Source: Reinekea thalattae (GTDB taxonomy: Bacteria > Pseudomonadota > Gammaproteobacteria > Pseudomonadales > Natronospirillaceae). From it: DNA of 64,000 nt. Numbering within the stretch: position 1 is the first letter of the stretch; every line of letters starts with the position of its first letter. The DNA lies in contig NZ_VKAD01000001.1 in the NCBI RefSeq assembly GCF_008041945.1, positions 1,178,001 through 1,242,000 of the forward strand, read 5' to 3'. Under the pieces are notes generated by a model, which was given only the letters and a program-made list of their open reading frames with translations, was not told the DNA's origin and searched no databases. Below are positions 18,422-26,675 of this stretch, piece after piece. Made by a program: the position numbers and the translations under genes.

Positions 18422-19488
18422 CCGTTTTGATTCCTAAGATTCAGGTAGACGGTAATTTCTTCACGATCGTGATATAGATGGCGCGCTTGGAAGATCGCAG
18501 ACGGATGCTGCTCAGCAATCAAATTATCCAACTCTTCTTTAATTTCCTGCCACTGATGCAGGCGCTTTTTCATCGGTAATTTCAAGTTGAAGATTGCCGC
18601 CTTGGCATGCTGTTGGTGCAGCCACTGATACATCAACCGAGCCACTTTAGCTGGCTTTTCAACCATATCGCAGACCAGCCAATCGACTCGCTTTTTAGGC
18701 TTCCAGATAAAGCCATCTTCTTGCACATGATCAACAAGAGCGGTATCCATCAGTTGCGTATCCATCGACCCATTATCGACCGCATGAACGTATATTTTTT
18801 GGTTCACTAACTGCCAAGTCCAACCACCTGGCGCTGCACCTAAATCGACAGCAGTATGATGATCGGCTAATTGTTCACGCCAATCGGAACCTAAAAAATG
18901 AATAAAGGCTTCTTCTAATTTTAATGTACTACGACTGGGCGCACCGGCTGGAAATTTAAGCCGTGCAACACCCATCGGCCAACTGGCTCGACAGTTTGGC
19001 GAATCAACGCCAATAATCACATTGCTAGAGTCACTAAAAAAAAGTCTTAAGGCAGGTAAGTCGGCGCGTTCTTTTTTAGTCAGCAGTCCTTCCCGACGCA
19101 AGGCTTGGCGTAACGGGTTAACAAACTTACTGGCAAAACGAGAGGTTGAATGGAATTCATCGCCTTCTGCATATTCACAGCTAACATTGCCAAAACCGGC
19201 TTTGTTTCGTTTTTCAAGTCGAGCAATGGCAGCAATAATCGGCGTCAACCGATCTTGCGTATCTAATTCCGTTAAGCGCTCAGTTACCGGCCAGCCATCA
19301 CGAGTAAAAACCAACTTAGGTAATAGTGGATAGACTTGCTCCGCCTGCTCGGTTTCAAATAACACAAAACCAGAGTTAGGCTGCAAATTGGCCCAACCAA
19401 ACGCCCCTTTGTGACTGGCGGCGTCGACGACCTCAGCGAGGCATTCTTTTTCAAAGCCAGGGCGGCAATACAATAATAAGGCTGTCAT
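18418..19488 (-). CDS. rlmM: 23S rRNA 2'-O-ribose C2498 methyltransferase
   Basis: SAM-dependent enzyme that methylates the 2'-OH of C2498 in 23S rRNA. The 356 residues comprise an N-terminal THUMP-like RNA-binding region and a C-terminal Rossmann methyltransferase. The SAM motif is VDLGAAPGGWTWQL and the next conserved motif is WLVCDMVEKPAKV. Its ATG follows the yheT TAG stop directly with no gap, and its stop overlaps tusA, so yheT-rlmM-tusA reads as a tight operon on the minus strand. Confidence 0.95.
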   Translation of the reverse strand: MTALLLYCRPGFEKECLAEVVDAASHKGAFGWANLQPNSGFVLFETEQAEQVYPLLPKLVFTRDGWPVTERLTELDTQDRLTPIIAAIARLEKRNKAGFGNVSCEYAEGDEFHSTSRFASKFVNPLRQALRREGLLTKKERADLPALRLFFSDSSNVIIGVDSPNCRASWPMGVARLKFPAGAPSRSTLKLEEAFIHFLGSDWREQLADHHTAVDLGAAPGGWTWQLVNQKIYVHAVDNGSMDTQLMDTALVDHVQEDGFIWKPKKRVDWLVCDMVEKPAKVARLMYQWLHQQHAKAAIFNLKLPMKKRLHQWQEIKEELDNLIAEQHPSAIFQARHLYHDREEITVYLNLRNQNG

Positions 19489-20472
19489 CTAATGGTTTCG
19501 TTGTAGTAAGGATTGGGCAAAAGACAGCGCACGCATCTCTGTCCATAAGGGTTTATTAATACGCCAGCGCGCAAAGCCAACATGACCACCCGACATTGGG
19601 ATTTCTAATTGCAAATGCTTACAACGTTCTAAACAACGGCAATCTTTGCTTTGACGCGATAAGAACGGATCGTTATCTGCATTTACGACCAGGGTTGGTC
19701 GCTGCAACTGACTCAATGCAGGCTTACTGGAACAACGCTGCCAATAGTCCGCCGCGCTGTCAAAACCATGCAACGGTGCGGTGTAACGCTCATCAAACTG
19801 ATGAAAGGTTTGAATTTCATCAAAGCCGGTACTGGAAACTAATTTTGGGAATTGACGCGCCTTGTGTTCAATCTTCACTTTCAGATCTTTTAAAAAGCGC
19901 TTCATATAGATTCGCTGGGCAGGCTTGGCCAGCTCTTCAGCGCAACTGGTTAAATCCAGCGGCACACTAAAACCAACACCACCAACAACTTGGGCAGCTA
20001 AATTAGGGTCGGCCAATGCCAAGAGGGTTTGATTACCGCCCATACTGAAGCCGGCTAAAAATATCTGTTCAGCTTGATGCTGACTGACAACATGCTCGAT
20101 GACGCTGTTTAAGTCATCAACAGTACCGCTGTGATAAAGGCGAGGTAGACGATTCATCGAACCGCCGCAGCTGCGGAAATTCCAGGCTTGAACGCTCCAG
20201 CCAGCCTGATAAAAATATTTAGCCAGCCCCTGTATATAGTGGGCACGACTGGAACCTTCCATGCCATGGCTAACAACCAACCAAGGAGCAGAGCGATCTG
20301 CTTGAGCCAGCGTGTCCAGCGTCAAAAAATCGCCATCCGGTAATTCCAGTTGGCTACGCTGAAAGGGCACGTCGACTCGACGCATCAGGTGAGGGAAAAT
20401 CGTTTGAATATGGCCGTTAGATAGTCCATAGCCTGCGGTATATGCAGGAAAGTCGACGAATGCTTCAGTCAC
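19489..20472 (-). CDS. YheT-family alpha/beta hydrolase
   Basis: Putative cytoplasmic esterase of about 327 residues in the YheT/AB-hydrolase-4 family. The N-terminal NGHIQTIFP signature is characteristic of the family. The nucleophile elbow is AGFSMGGNQTLL and the catalytic His is in MSGGHVGFARW. An Asp in VVNADNDPFL completes the triad. The natural substrate is unknown. I prefer GTG 20472, which has GAGG 7 bases upstream. The ATG at 20508 would add 12 residues. It is the first gene of the yheT-rlmM-tusA unit. Confidence 0.88.
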   Translation of the reverse strand: MTEAFVDFPAYTAGYGLSNGHIQTIFPHLMRRVDVPFQRSQLELPDGDFLTLDTLAQADRSAPWLVVSHGMEGSSRAHYIQGLAKYFYQAGWSVQAWNFRSCGGSMNRLPRLYHSGTVDDLNSVIEHVVSQHQAEQIFLAGFSMGGNQTLLALADPNLAAQVVGGVGFSVPLDLTSCAEELAKPAQRIYMKRFLKDLKVKIEHKARQFPKLVSSTGFDEIQTFHQFDERYTAPLHGFDSAADYWQRCSSKPALSQLQRPTLVVNADNDPFLSRQSKDCRCLERCKHLQLEIPMSGGHVGFARWRINKPLWTEMRALSFAQSLLQRNH

Positions 20473-20557
20473 AAAACCGCCTCTCACTGTAAAAAAAGGC
20501 GGAATCATACTCCTTTGTAGAAAAAATGCACTGGCTCTTTGGTGACTTTTACTAGCC

Positions 20558-20662
20558 TTATCCCATGGCCATCATCAGGCCGTAACCTAACAATAGAATA
20601 AGCGCCAAAATTAAGCCGCCATAGCGGATTTGCTGACAGTAAGGGCAAGGTTTCTTAGCCAT
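20558..20662 (-). CDS. 34-residue single-span membrane protein with CPYC motif
   Basis: A small frame reading MAKKPCPYCQQIRYGG, followed by a hydrophobic helix (about residues 17-33) and ending MAMG. Its ATG overlaps the upstream gene's stop codon as TAATG, the arrangement used for translational coupling. The basic N terminus predicts a cytosolic CPYC, a thioredoxin/glutaredoxin-like or metal-binding Cys pair. I do not recognise the family. The overlap, the orderly topology and the clean stop argue that it is real. Function is unknown. Confidence 0.6.
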   Translation of the reverse strand: MAKKPCPYCQQIRYGGLILALILLLGYGLMMAMG

Positions 20663-21201
20663 TATGACATCACCTTTTTTGGCATATAACGTAGGCTCAA
20701 TGCATCGAAAAAGCCTTCCTTCAATTGCGCAATGTCTTTTTTGACTTCATCCACTAGATGAATCTCTTCGCCGGTCAAGGTCTGCTTTTCGGCATAAATT
20801 TGACGTCTTAAATTGACGATTCTAGCGCCATAAATACGTAATGAACGCTCAAGACGTTTCTCACCCAGCAGCAGCAAGGTGCTTTCAGCTTTGGTTAGCT
20901 CATGGAAAACCTCCGCCAACTCCTCACCGACCTTGGCCAGTTCGTCACGTCGACTGCGCGGCCAGTGCTGACCGTAGCGGGTGAACTCAGTCGCTAACGA
21001 TAGATACTTTTGATAAACATAATGTACGCGCCCAACCTGAGCGGCGACATCTTCAAACAGCTGACGGCGGCGTGTAATTTCGGCTTCTTTGCGGCTGTCT
21101 AATGATTGATAGCGCTTTAAGTAGATAAGAAAACATAACCCACTGACCAACATACCTGTGGCAATTTTGACACCAGCATCGACCATTTCCAGAGTTACCA
21201 T
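20662..21201 (-). CDS. Unrecognised membrane-anchored helical protein
   Basis: About 179 residues. One hydrophobic segment near the N terminus (VKIATGMLVSGLCFLIYL, about 8-25) is followed by a long, charged, helix-forming region with heptad character. I do not recognise a family. Topology suggests a single anchor with a coiled-coil-like cytosolic domain. I chose ATG 21201, which has GAGG 6 bases upstream, over the GTG at 21213. Its TAA stop overlaps the start of the 34-residue CPYC protein, so the two may work together at the membrane. No function can be assigned. Confidence 0.75.
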   Translation of the reverse strand: MVTLEMVDAGVKIATGMLVSGLCFLIYLKRYQSLDSRKEAEITRRRQLFEDVAAQVGRVHYVYQKYLSLATEFTRYGQHWPRSRRDELAKVGEELAEVFHELTKAESTLLLLGEKRLERSLRIYGARIVNLRRQIYAEKQTLTGEEIHLVDEVKKDIAQLKEGFFDALSLRYMPKKVMS

Positions 21202-21344
21202 GGCAAACCTCACAATTTTTTGACGTTATAAACATACTGACAGTAACTCAGCAAAAACAGTGCCTATTTTTAATTGATTTAAAAGCAGCTCATCGCTAAG
21301 CGGCGATTTTCAGAAAAAAGTCAAAAAAAACAAACAATTAGGTA

Positions 21345-21372
21345 TTGACTCTTTAACAACTGACACTACAAT
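21345..21372 (+). promoter_or_regulatory. Sigma-70 promoter of the tRNA-Asn pair
   Basis: TTGACT (21345-21350), a 16-base spacer, then TACAAT (21367-21372) and a GC-rich discriminator (ACGCCCCC) typical of stringently controlled stable-RNA promoters. The tRNA starts 14 bases further on. The same hexamers and spacing recur at the tRNA-Val/Asp array. Confidence 0.85.
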
Positions 21373-21385
21373 ACGCCCCCGTTGT

Positions 21386-21461
21386 TCCTCGATAGCTCAG
21401 TTGGTAGAGCAGTAGACTGTTAATCTATTGGTCGCTGGTTCGAGTCCAGCTCGAGGAGCCA
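21386..21461 (+). tRNA. tRNA-Asn(GTT), copy 1
   Basis: 76 bases with encoded CCA. The anticodon arm reads GACTGTTAATC (anticodon GTT), the T loop GGTTCGAGTCC, and the acceptor ends TCCTCGA/TCGAGGA pair. Identical in sequence to copy 2. Confidence 0.98.
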
Positions 21462-21509
21462 CTTATTTCTTATAGCGTCAATTTAGTTTGGCGGTATAGC
21501 ACCAACTTT

Positions 21510-21585
21510 TCCTCGATAGCTCAGTTGGTAGAGCAGTAGACTGTTAATCTATTGGTCGCTGGTTCGAGTCCAGCTCGAGGAGCCA
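21510..21585 (+). tRNA. tRNA-Asn(GTT), copy 2
   Basis: 76 bases with encoded CCA, identical to copy 1 and separated from it by a 48-base spacer. It is followed within a few bases by a strong terminator, so the two form one transcript. Confidence 0.98.
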
Positions 21586-21589
21586 TTTT

Positions 21590-21621
21590 AAAAAGCGTGC
21601 CCATTTGGCACGCTTTTTTTT
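21590..21621 (+). terminator. Intrinsic terminator of the tRNA-Asn operon
   Basis: AGCGTGCC (21594-21601), a 5-base loop, GGCACGCT (21607-21614) and a run of eight T. A strong Rho-independent terminator. Confidence 0.95.
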
Positions 21622-22125
21622 ATTTCTGCCCTTCTAATTTGTTTCACTTCTAGCACTGCCGCTTCCTAAACAATCCTTACTGCTTAGAAACAGCACCCCT
21701 TACTACTCAGAAACTTTTATTTCTCAGATCGCATTTCTACTACTACTTTAGAAGACGACTGCTTCCAAAACATTAACACTGAAAGCTCTACTCAAAGGCT
21801 GCTGTTCATCGATAGCATTAATTGCAATCCCAACCCATACATTAGGATGATCTAAAATAAATAATTCTTATAATCGGAATCCATAAAATATATAATCCCC
21901 GCCCTAGATGACTTTGGCTATGTTTTAGCCAAAAGATGGAAAACTATTCATCTATTGATCGACATCATCTTTTTAAGTGCAACAACCTACAGAAGTAGGA
22001 TAACAAACCGTTTACTCGGGCCTATATTCGATTCTTTTTTGCGGCCCCGTTCAGTCACTGCTTTTTATAACGATAACAGCGACTGCACAGCAAGACCCTT
22101 TTCTTAACTAAGCCTAGGAGCAACC
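21622..22125. other. Long leader region upstream of cydA
   Basis: About 500 bases without a gene. It contains an FNR-like dyad (21955-21968), a possible -10 element TAGGAT (21996-22001) and a short CCTAC/GTAGG inverted repeat at 21986-21999. An AGGAG ribosome-binding site precedes the cydA ATG by 6 bases. Nothing convincing is seen in 21622-21950. The leader from the likely start of transcription to cydA is about 120 bases. Confidence 0.5.
21955..21968. promoter_or_regulatory. FNR/Anr-like box upstream of the cyd genes
   Basis: TTGAT-CGAC-ATCAT matches the FNR consensus TTGAT-N4-ATCAA at 9 of 10 positions. It is centred about 165 bases before the cydA start and 35-40 bases upstream of a possible TAGGAT -10 element. 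An fnr gene is encoded at 57.06 kb. Whether it activates or represses is not determined. Confidence 0.55.
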
Positions 22126-23694
22126 ATGTCTGATACGCTGCTCGAACTATCACGTTTTCAGTTCGCACTGACTGCCATGTATCACTTCATATTCATTCCA
22201 CTAACGCTTGGCATGACCTTTATGCTAGCCATCATGGAATCTGTTTATGTCATGACCCAAAAACAAATCTATAAAGATATGACCAAGTTTTGGGGCAAAC
22301 TATTCGGTATTAACTTCGCCATTGGTGTCGCCACCGGCCTAACCATGGAATTCCAATTCGGCATGAACTGGTCTTATTACTCACACTATGTGGGTGATAT
22401 TTTCGGTGCGCCTTTGGCGATTGAAGGCCTCATGGCATTCTTCCTTGAGTCCACTATGGTTGGTTTGTTTTTCTTTGGTTGGGATAAGCTCTCCCAAGTG
22501 AAGCACCTTATTGTTACCTGGCTGGTTGCCTTAGGTAGTAACCTTTCTGCGTTGTGGATCTTAATCGCTAACGGTTGGATGCAGCACCCGGTCGGCTCGA
22601 CGTTGAACATTGACACCATGCGTATGGAAATGACCAACTTTGCAGAGGTTATCCTAAACCCTGTTGCTCAGGTTAAGTTTGTTCATACCGTTTCAGCAGG
22701 CTACACCACCGCTGCCGTTTTTGTACTGGCGATCTCTTCTTACTATTTATTGAAAAATAAAAACGTTGCCTTTGCTCGTCGCTCTTTTGCGATTGCAGCA
22801 AGCTTCGGCCTAGCGTCGGTAATTTCTGTGATCGTGCTCGGCGATGAAAGCGGCTACGAATTAGGCGATGTGCAAAAAGTTAAGCTCGCCTCTATCGAAT
22901 CCGAATGGGATACCCATGAGCCACCAACCTCATTCACCGTTGTTGGTATTCCAAACCAAGCAGACGAGCGAACCGATTACGCGGTTAAAATCCCTTGGAT
23001 GATGGGCATTATCGCGACACGTTCTGTGACTGAAGAAGTCACTGGCTTGAAAGACCTAAAAGAACAGCATCGCGAAGCGATCCACAACGGTTTAATAGCC
23101 TACAACTTGCTCGATGAAATGCGCGCAGATACGGCAACAGCCGAACAACAAGCGCTATTTGAAGCCAATGTCGAAGACTTAGGTTACGCCTTCTTACTCG
23201 AACCATTCACTACTGACATGAGCAACCCAAGTGATGAGTCGATTGATCGCGCTGTCGATTACAGCATTCCGAAAGTCGCGCCACTGTTCTGGAGCTTCCG
23301 CATTATGGTTGGCTGTGGCGTCTTAATGCTGGCAATGTTTGCATACGCTTTTTGGATCAGTGCAAGACATCGCATTGCTAAGCCGCGCTGGTTCTTAAAG
23401 GTCGCTCTTTGGTCACTACCGCTGCCTTGGATCGCTTCTGAAGCGGGCTGGTTTGTTGCCGAATATGGCCGTCAACCTTGGGCCATTGCTGAAATTCTAC
23501 CGGTTCATACTGCGGTATCTAATCTGGCAATTTCTGATGTCGTTATTTCGTTGGTTGGCATTACCCTGTTCTATGGCGTTATGTTCTGGGCAGCGATGTA
23601 TCTAATGATTAAATTTGCCAAGAAAGGGCCAGGCGAGCCGTCTGAAACTGACGTTGAAGTCGCCTCACTTGAACTTCCACAGGAGACTCGCTAA
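22126..23694 (+). CDS. cydA: Cytochrome bd ubiquinol oxidase subunit I
   Basis: Quinol-oxidising subunit holding hemes b558, b595 and d in the inner membrane. It reduces O2 to water with high affinity. The 522 residues equal the E. coli length, implying the long quinol-binding Q-loop form. Seen are the N-terminal LSRFQFALTAMYHFIFIPLTLG with the heme-ligand His, the MEFQFGMNWSYYS region, and the GRQPWAIAEILP signature of bd oxidases. AGGAG lies upstream of the ATG. The stop overlaps cydB as TAATG. Confidence 0.97.
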   Translation: MSDTLLELSRFQFALTAMYHFIFIPLTLGMTFMLAIMESVYVMTQKQIYKDMTKFWGKLFGINFAIGVATGLTMEFQFGMNWSYYSHYVGDIFGAPLAIEGLMAFFLESTMVGLFFFGWDKLSQVKHLIVTWLVALGSNLSALWILIANGWMQHPVGSTLNIDTMRMEMTNFAEVILNPVAQVKFVHTVSAGYTTAAVFVLAISSYYLLKNKNVAFARRSFAIAASFGLASVISVIVLGDESGYELGDVQKVKLASIESEWDTHEPPTSFTVVGIPNQADERTDYAVKIPWMMGIIATRSVTEEVTGLKDLKEQHREAIHNGLIAYNLLDEMRADTATAEQQALFEANVEDLGYAFLLEPFTTDMSNPSDESIDRAVDYSIPKVAPLFWSFRIMVGCGVLMLAMFAYAFWISARHRIAKPRWFLKVALWSLPLPWIASEAGWFVAEYGRQPWAIAEILPVHTAVSNLAISDVVISLVGITLFYGVMFWAAMYLMIKFAKKGPGEPSETDVEVASLELPQETR

Positions 23695-24836
23695 TGCTTG
23701 ATTACGACTTACTTCGCCTCATTTGGTGGGCACTGGTTGGTATTCTATTAATTGGTTTTGCCATTACAGATGGCTTCGATCTCGGTGTTGGTGCGTTGCT
23801 GACATTGATCGGCCGTAACGACGACGAGCGCCGTATTATGATTAACACGGTTGGCCCACATTGGGATGGTAATCAGGTTTGGTTTATTACCGCCGGTGGT
23901 GCCATTTTCGCGGCCTTCCCGCTGATTTACGCAACGGCCTTTTCTGGTTTTTATCTTGCTCTTATGCTGACGCTGTTTGCTTTATGGATGCGGCCGCTGG
24001 GTTTTGATTATCGTAGTAAGTTAGAAGATAAAAAATGGCGTACCGCTTGGGACTGGGCAATTTTTGCCAGTGGTTTTGTGCCTATTCTCATTTTCGGTGT
24101 TGCCTTCGGTAATCTACTCGTAGGCGTACCTTACACCTTCGATGAATACAGCAAAGCGACTTACTTAGGCAGCTTCTTTGGCTTGCTTAACCCATTCGCT
24201 ATTCTGGCCGGTTTAATTAGCGTCTCGATGATTTTGATGCACGCTTCGGTTTGGCTGCAGCTTAAAACCGACGAGCTGATTCATCAGCGCGCCACGCAAC
24301 TAGCATCGATTCTTGGTATTGCTACGACGGTTCTGTTTGCTTTGGCAGGTATTTGGATTGCCTTTGGTATCGATGGCTATGCTTACGTCAGCGCAATTGA
24401 TGTAACAGGTCCTTCAAACCCATTGCTGAAAGAAGTCGCCATTGTCGATAAAGGCTGGCTTAGCAACTATGGCCAATATCCATGGATGATCATTGCACCA
24501 GTGCTTGGTTTAGCGTCACCGATTGGGGTTACGCTACTGAGTAAAATAGGCCGTTCTGGCTGGGCTTTTGTGTGCAGCTCTTTAAGCCTAACAGGTATCA
24601 TTTTAACCGCTGGTTTTTCAATGTTCCCGTTCTTGATGCCAAACTCGCACAACCCAAGCTATTCACTCACAGTATGGGATGCTTCCAGTAGTCATTTAAC
24701 ACTGACGGTTATGTTTTATGCCGCCATGGTGTTTGTGCCTATCGTGTTGTCATATACCGCTTGGGGATTCTGGGTCATGCGCGGCAAGATCACCAAAAAA
24801 GACATTGATGGCAGCAGCAGCTACGCCATTTATTAA
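23694..24836 (+). CDS. cydB: Cytochrome bd ubiquinol oxidase subunit II
   Basis: Second integral subunit, 380 residues with about 8-9 membrane spans. It starts MLDYDLLRLIWWALVGILL and has the GFAITDGFDLGVGALL motif and a conserved GPHWDGNQVWFITAGGAIFAA stretch, both diagnostic of CydB. Translationally coupled to cydA (TAATG). It supports heme assembly and proton/oxygen access by family knowledge. Confidence 0.97.
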   Translation: MLDYDLLRLIWWALVGILLIGFAITDGFDLGVGALLTLIGRNDDERRIMINTVGPHWDGNQVWFITAGGAIFAAFPLIYATAFSGFYLALMLTLFALWMRPLGFDYRSKLEDKKWRTAWDWAIFASGFVPILIFGVAFGNLLVGVPYTFDEYSKATYLGSFFGLLNPFAILAGLISVSMILMHASVWLQLKTDELIHQRATQLASILGIATTVLFALAGIWIAFGIDGYAYVSAIDVTGPSNPLLKEVAIVDKGWLSNYGQYPWMIIAPVLGLASPIGVTLLSKIGRSGWAFVCSSLSLTGIILTAGFSMFPFLMPNSHNPSYSLTVWDASSSHLTLTVMFYAAMVFVPIVLSYTAWGFWVMRGKITKKDIDGSSSYAIY

Positions 24837-24860
24837 TCGTTAACGCTTTGGAGTAACAAT

Positions 24861-24980
24861 ATGTGGTACTTTACTTGGATTCTCGGTGTCTTGTTGGCCT
24901 GTAGCTTTGGTATTATCAATGCACTTTGGCTAGAAATGACCGAAAACCTAGACCGTAATGTGGACCAAGACGAGAGCTAA
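24861..24980 (+). CDS. cydX: Cytochrome bd small subunit CydX
   Basis: A 39-residue single-span protein, MWYFTWILGVLLACSFGIIN followed by the conserved ALWLE segment and an acidic tail. CydX stabilises the bd oxidase and its heme d site. GGAG lies about 8 bases upstream of the ATG. It sits 24 bases after cydB and just before cydD, the usual place for this subunit. Confidence 0.95.
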   Translation: MWYFTWILGVLLACSFGIINALWLEMTENLDRNVDQDES

Positions 24981-24983
24981 CAC

Positions 24984-26675
24984 TTGTCAGATGTAATCAA
25001 TAAAAATAAGCCGACGGATGTTCTGTCGGCTTTTTCTTTTTTAAGAAAACCCTTAAGAACGTTCCAGCTTTTGCTCGCCCTTTTTGCCACGTTAGCCGCC
25101 ATGTCACTTTGGTACTGGTTTTATCTAACGGCCTATTGGTTAGAGGACTGGCTCAACAAAGCGGATACGCCCTACCCGTATGGCGCTGCGACGCTCAGCA
25201 TTGGGCTGTTTATTGCTTTTCGCCTATTGCATATACAGACTAAAAAAGTCGCCGGCTTAAAGCTCAACCGCCTGTTTTACCAACAGCTGGTGTCTCAGCT
25301 GAGCGAAAAACGCTGGTCACTGATTCGCAGTAAACCTCAAACCGCTTGGCAAGATGTGCTATTCCGGCATCTACCTGCATTTGAGCAATACTTACTCGAA
25401 TACGAAGTGCAGCGCATGCTGATTGGCATCATCCCATTAATTGTGCTGACCGTGATTACACCGATCAGCTGGTTAGCGGCCTTGACGTTATTTGTCACAC
25501 TGCCATTAATCCCTCTTTTTATGTGGCTGGTCGGCATGGGTGCGGCAAAAATTCACAGCCGACACATTCGTGTTTTGAATCACTTGGGGCAGTTTTTCTA
25601 TGACCGAATTGCGGGTCAGTCGAGCGTGCGTCTGTTCAATCAACAACAGGCGCAATTGGATCGATTTAACCTATCCAGCAATGAATTGAATCGTCGCTTA
25701 GCCGATGTCGTCAAGGTCGCCTTTTTATCATCGTCGACGCTGGATTTCTTCTCCACTGTGGCGATGGCATTGTTGGCGGTGTTTATTGGTTTTAGCTTAC
25801 TCGAAGAAATTACCATTGGCTTTTGGCAAGCTGGCCCAAGTCTGGGCAGTGGTTTATTTATTTTGCTGATAGCCCCGGCATTTTTCGCCGAGCTTAAAAA
25901 TCTTGGCCGCCTTTATCACGTCAAAGCCGAAGCTGTAGCGGGAGCAGAATCGTGGTGGCAAGTACTCACTAGCCCATCAGTTGAAAGTAATCCGTTAACA
26001 CCGAGTCAGAGCCTCGACGAATTTGATTCGTTGGTGATTAAAGCTGCCAGCGTTTCCGGCATTCAACAAAGCGATACAGAAAGCTTACTGCGCTTTAATG
26101 ACCTTTCACTCCACAGCAAAGATAGAGTTTTGCTGACAGGCTCTTCTGGCAGCGGTAAAACGGTGTTGCTCGATGTCATCGCCGGTTTACGGCAGCTCGA
26201 CGCCAGTCTCATAGAGCTAAATGGTCAAAGCCAAAGCAATCTTGTTGCCTTAAGGCCGAAAGTGCTTTATTTAAGCCAAACGCCGGATCTCACCAGCGGT
26301 TCCATCCGTGACAATGTTGGCCTGCAACAGTGCAGTGACGACGATATTGTTCAGGCCATCGAGCAAGTTGGGCTGAGCGATTGGCTGAACGCACAAGCGA
26401 ATGGTTTAGATACACTGCTGGGCGATTTTGCGCCTCTGTCTGGCGGTCAGCGCCAGCGTTTGGCTTTGACCCGCCTAGTGCTATTTAATGCTTCCATTGT
26501 GCTGTTGGACGAACCGTTAGCGCACACCTCTGAAGATGAGCACGCCTCGCTTTTGCAGCTGATGCTGAGATTAACCGAGCACCGAGCTTCTATCTGGATT
26601 TCGCACAAAACCATTGCCGCTGAACACTTTAATCAGACTTGGCACATCAACGCAGGTGAACTAACCCCGCTATGA
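24984..26675 (+). CDS. cydD: Thiol-reductant ABC exporter subunit CydD
   Basis: One half of the heterodimeric CydDC ABC exporter, which moves glutathione/cysteine to the periplasm and is required to assemble cytochrome bd. The 563 residues have a six-helix type-I exporter domain (about 30-320) and an ATPase domain with Walker A LTGSSGSGKT, signature LSGGQRQRLAL and Walker B IVLLDEPLA. The start is TTG 24984, three bases after the cydX stop. The stop overlaps cydC as ATGA. Confidence 0.93.
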   Translation: MSDVINKNKPTDVLSAFSFLRKPLRTFQLLLALFATLAAMSLWYWFYLTAYWLEDWLNKADTPYPYGAATLSIGLFIAFRLLHIQTKKVAGLKLNRLFYQQLVSQLSEKRWSLIRSKPQTAWQDVLFRHLPAFEQYLLEYEVQRMLIGIIPLIVLTVITPISWLAALTLFVTLPLIPLFMWLVGMGAAKIHSRHIRVLNHLGQFFYDRIAGQSSVRLFNQQQAQLDRFNLSSNELNRRLADVVKVAFLSSSTLDFFSTVAMALLAVFIGFSLLEEITIGFWQAGPSLGSGLFILLIAPAFFAELKNLGRLYHVKAEAVAGAESWWQVLTSPSVESNPLTPSQSLDEFDSLVIKAASVSGIQQSDTESLLRFNDLSLHSKDRVLLTGSSGSGKTVLLDVIAGLRQLDASLIELNGQSQSNLVALRPKVLYLSQTPDLTSGSIRDNVGLQQCSDDDIVQAIEQVGLSDWLNAQANGLDTLLGDFAPLSGGQRQRLALTRLVLFNASIVLLDEPLAHTSEDEHASLLQLMLRLTEHRASIWISHKTIAAEHFNQTWHINAGELTPL

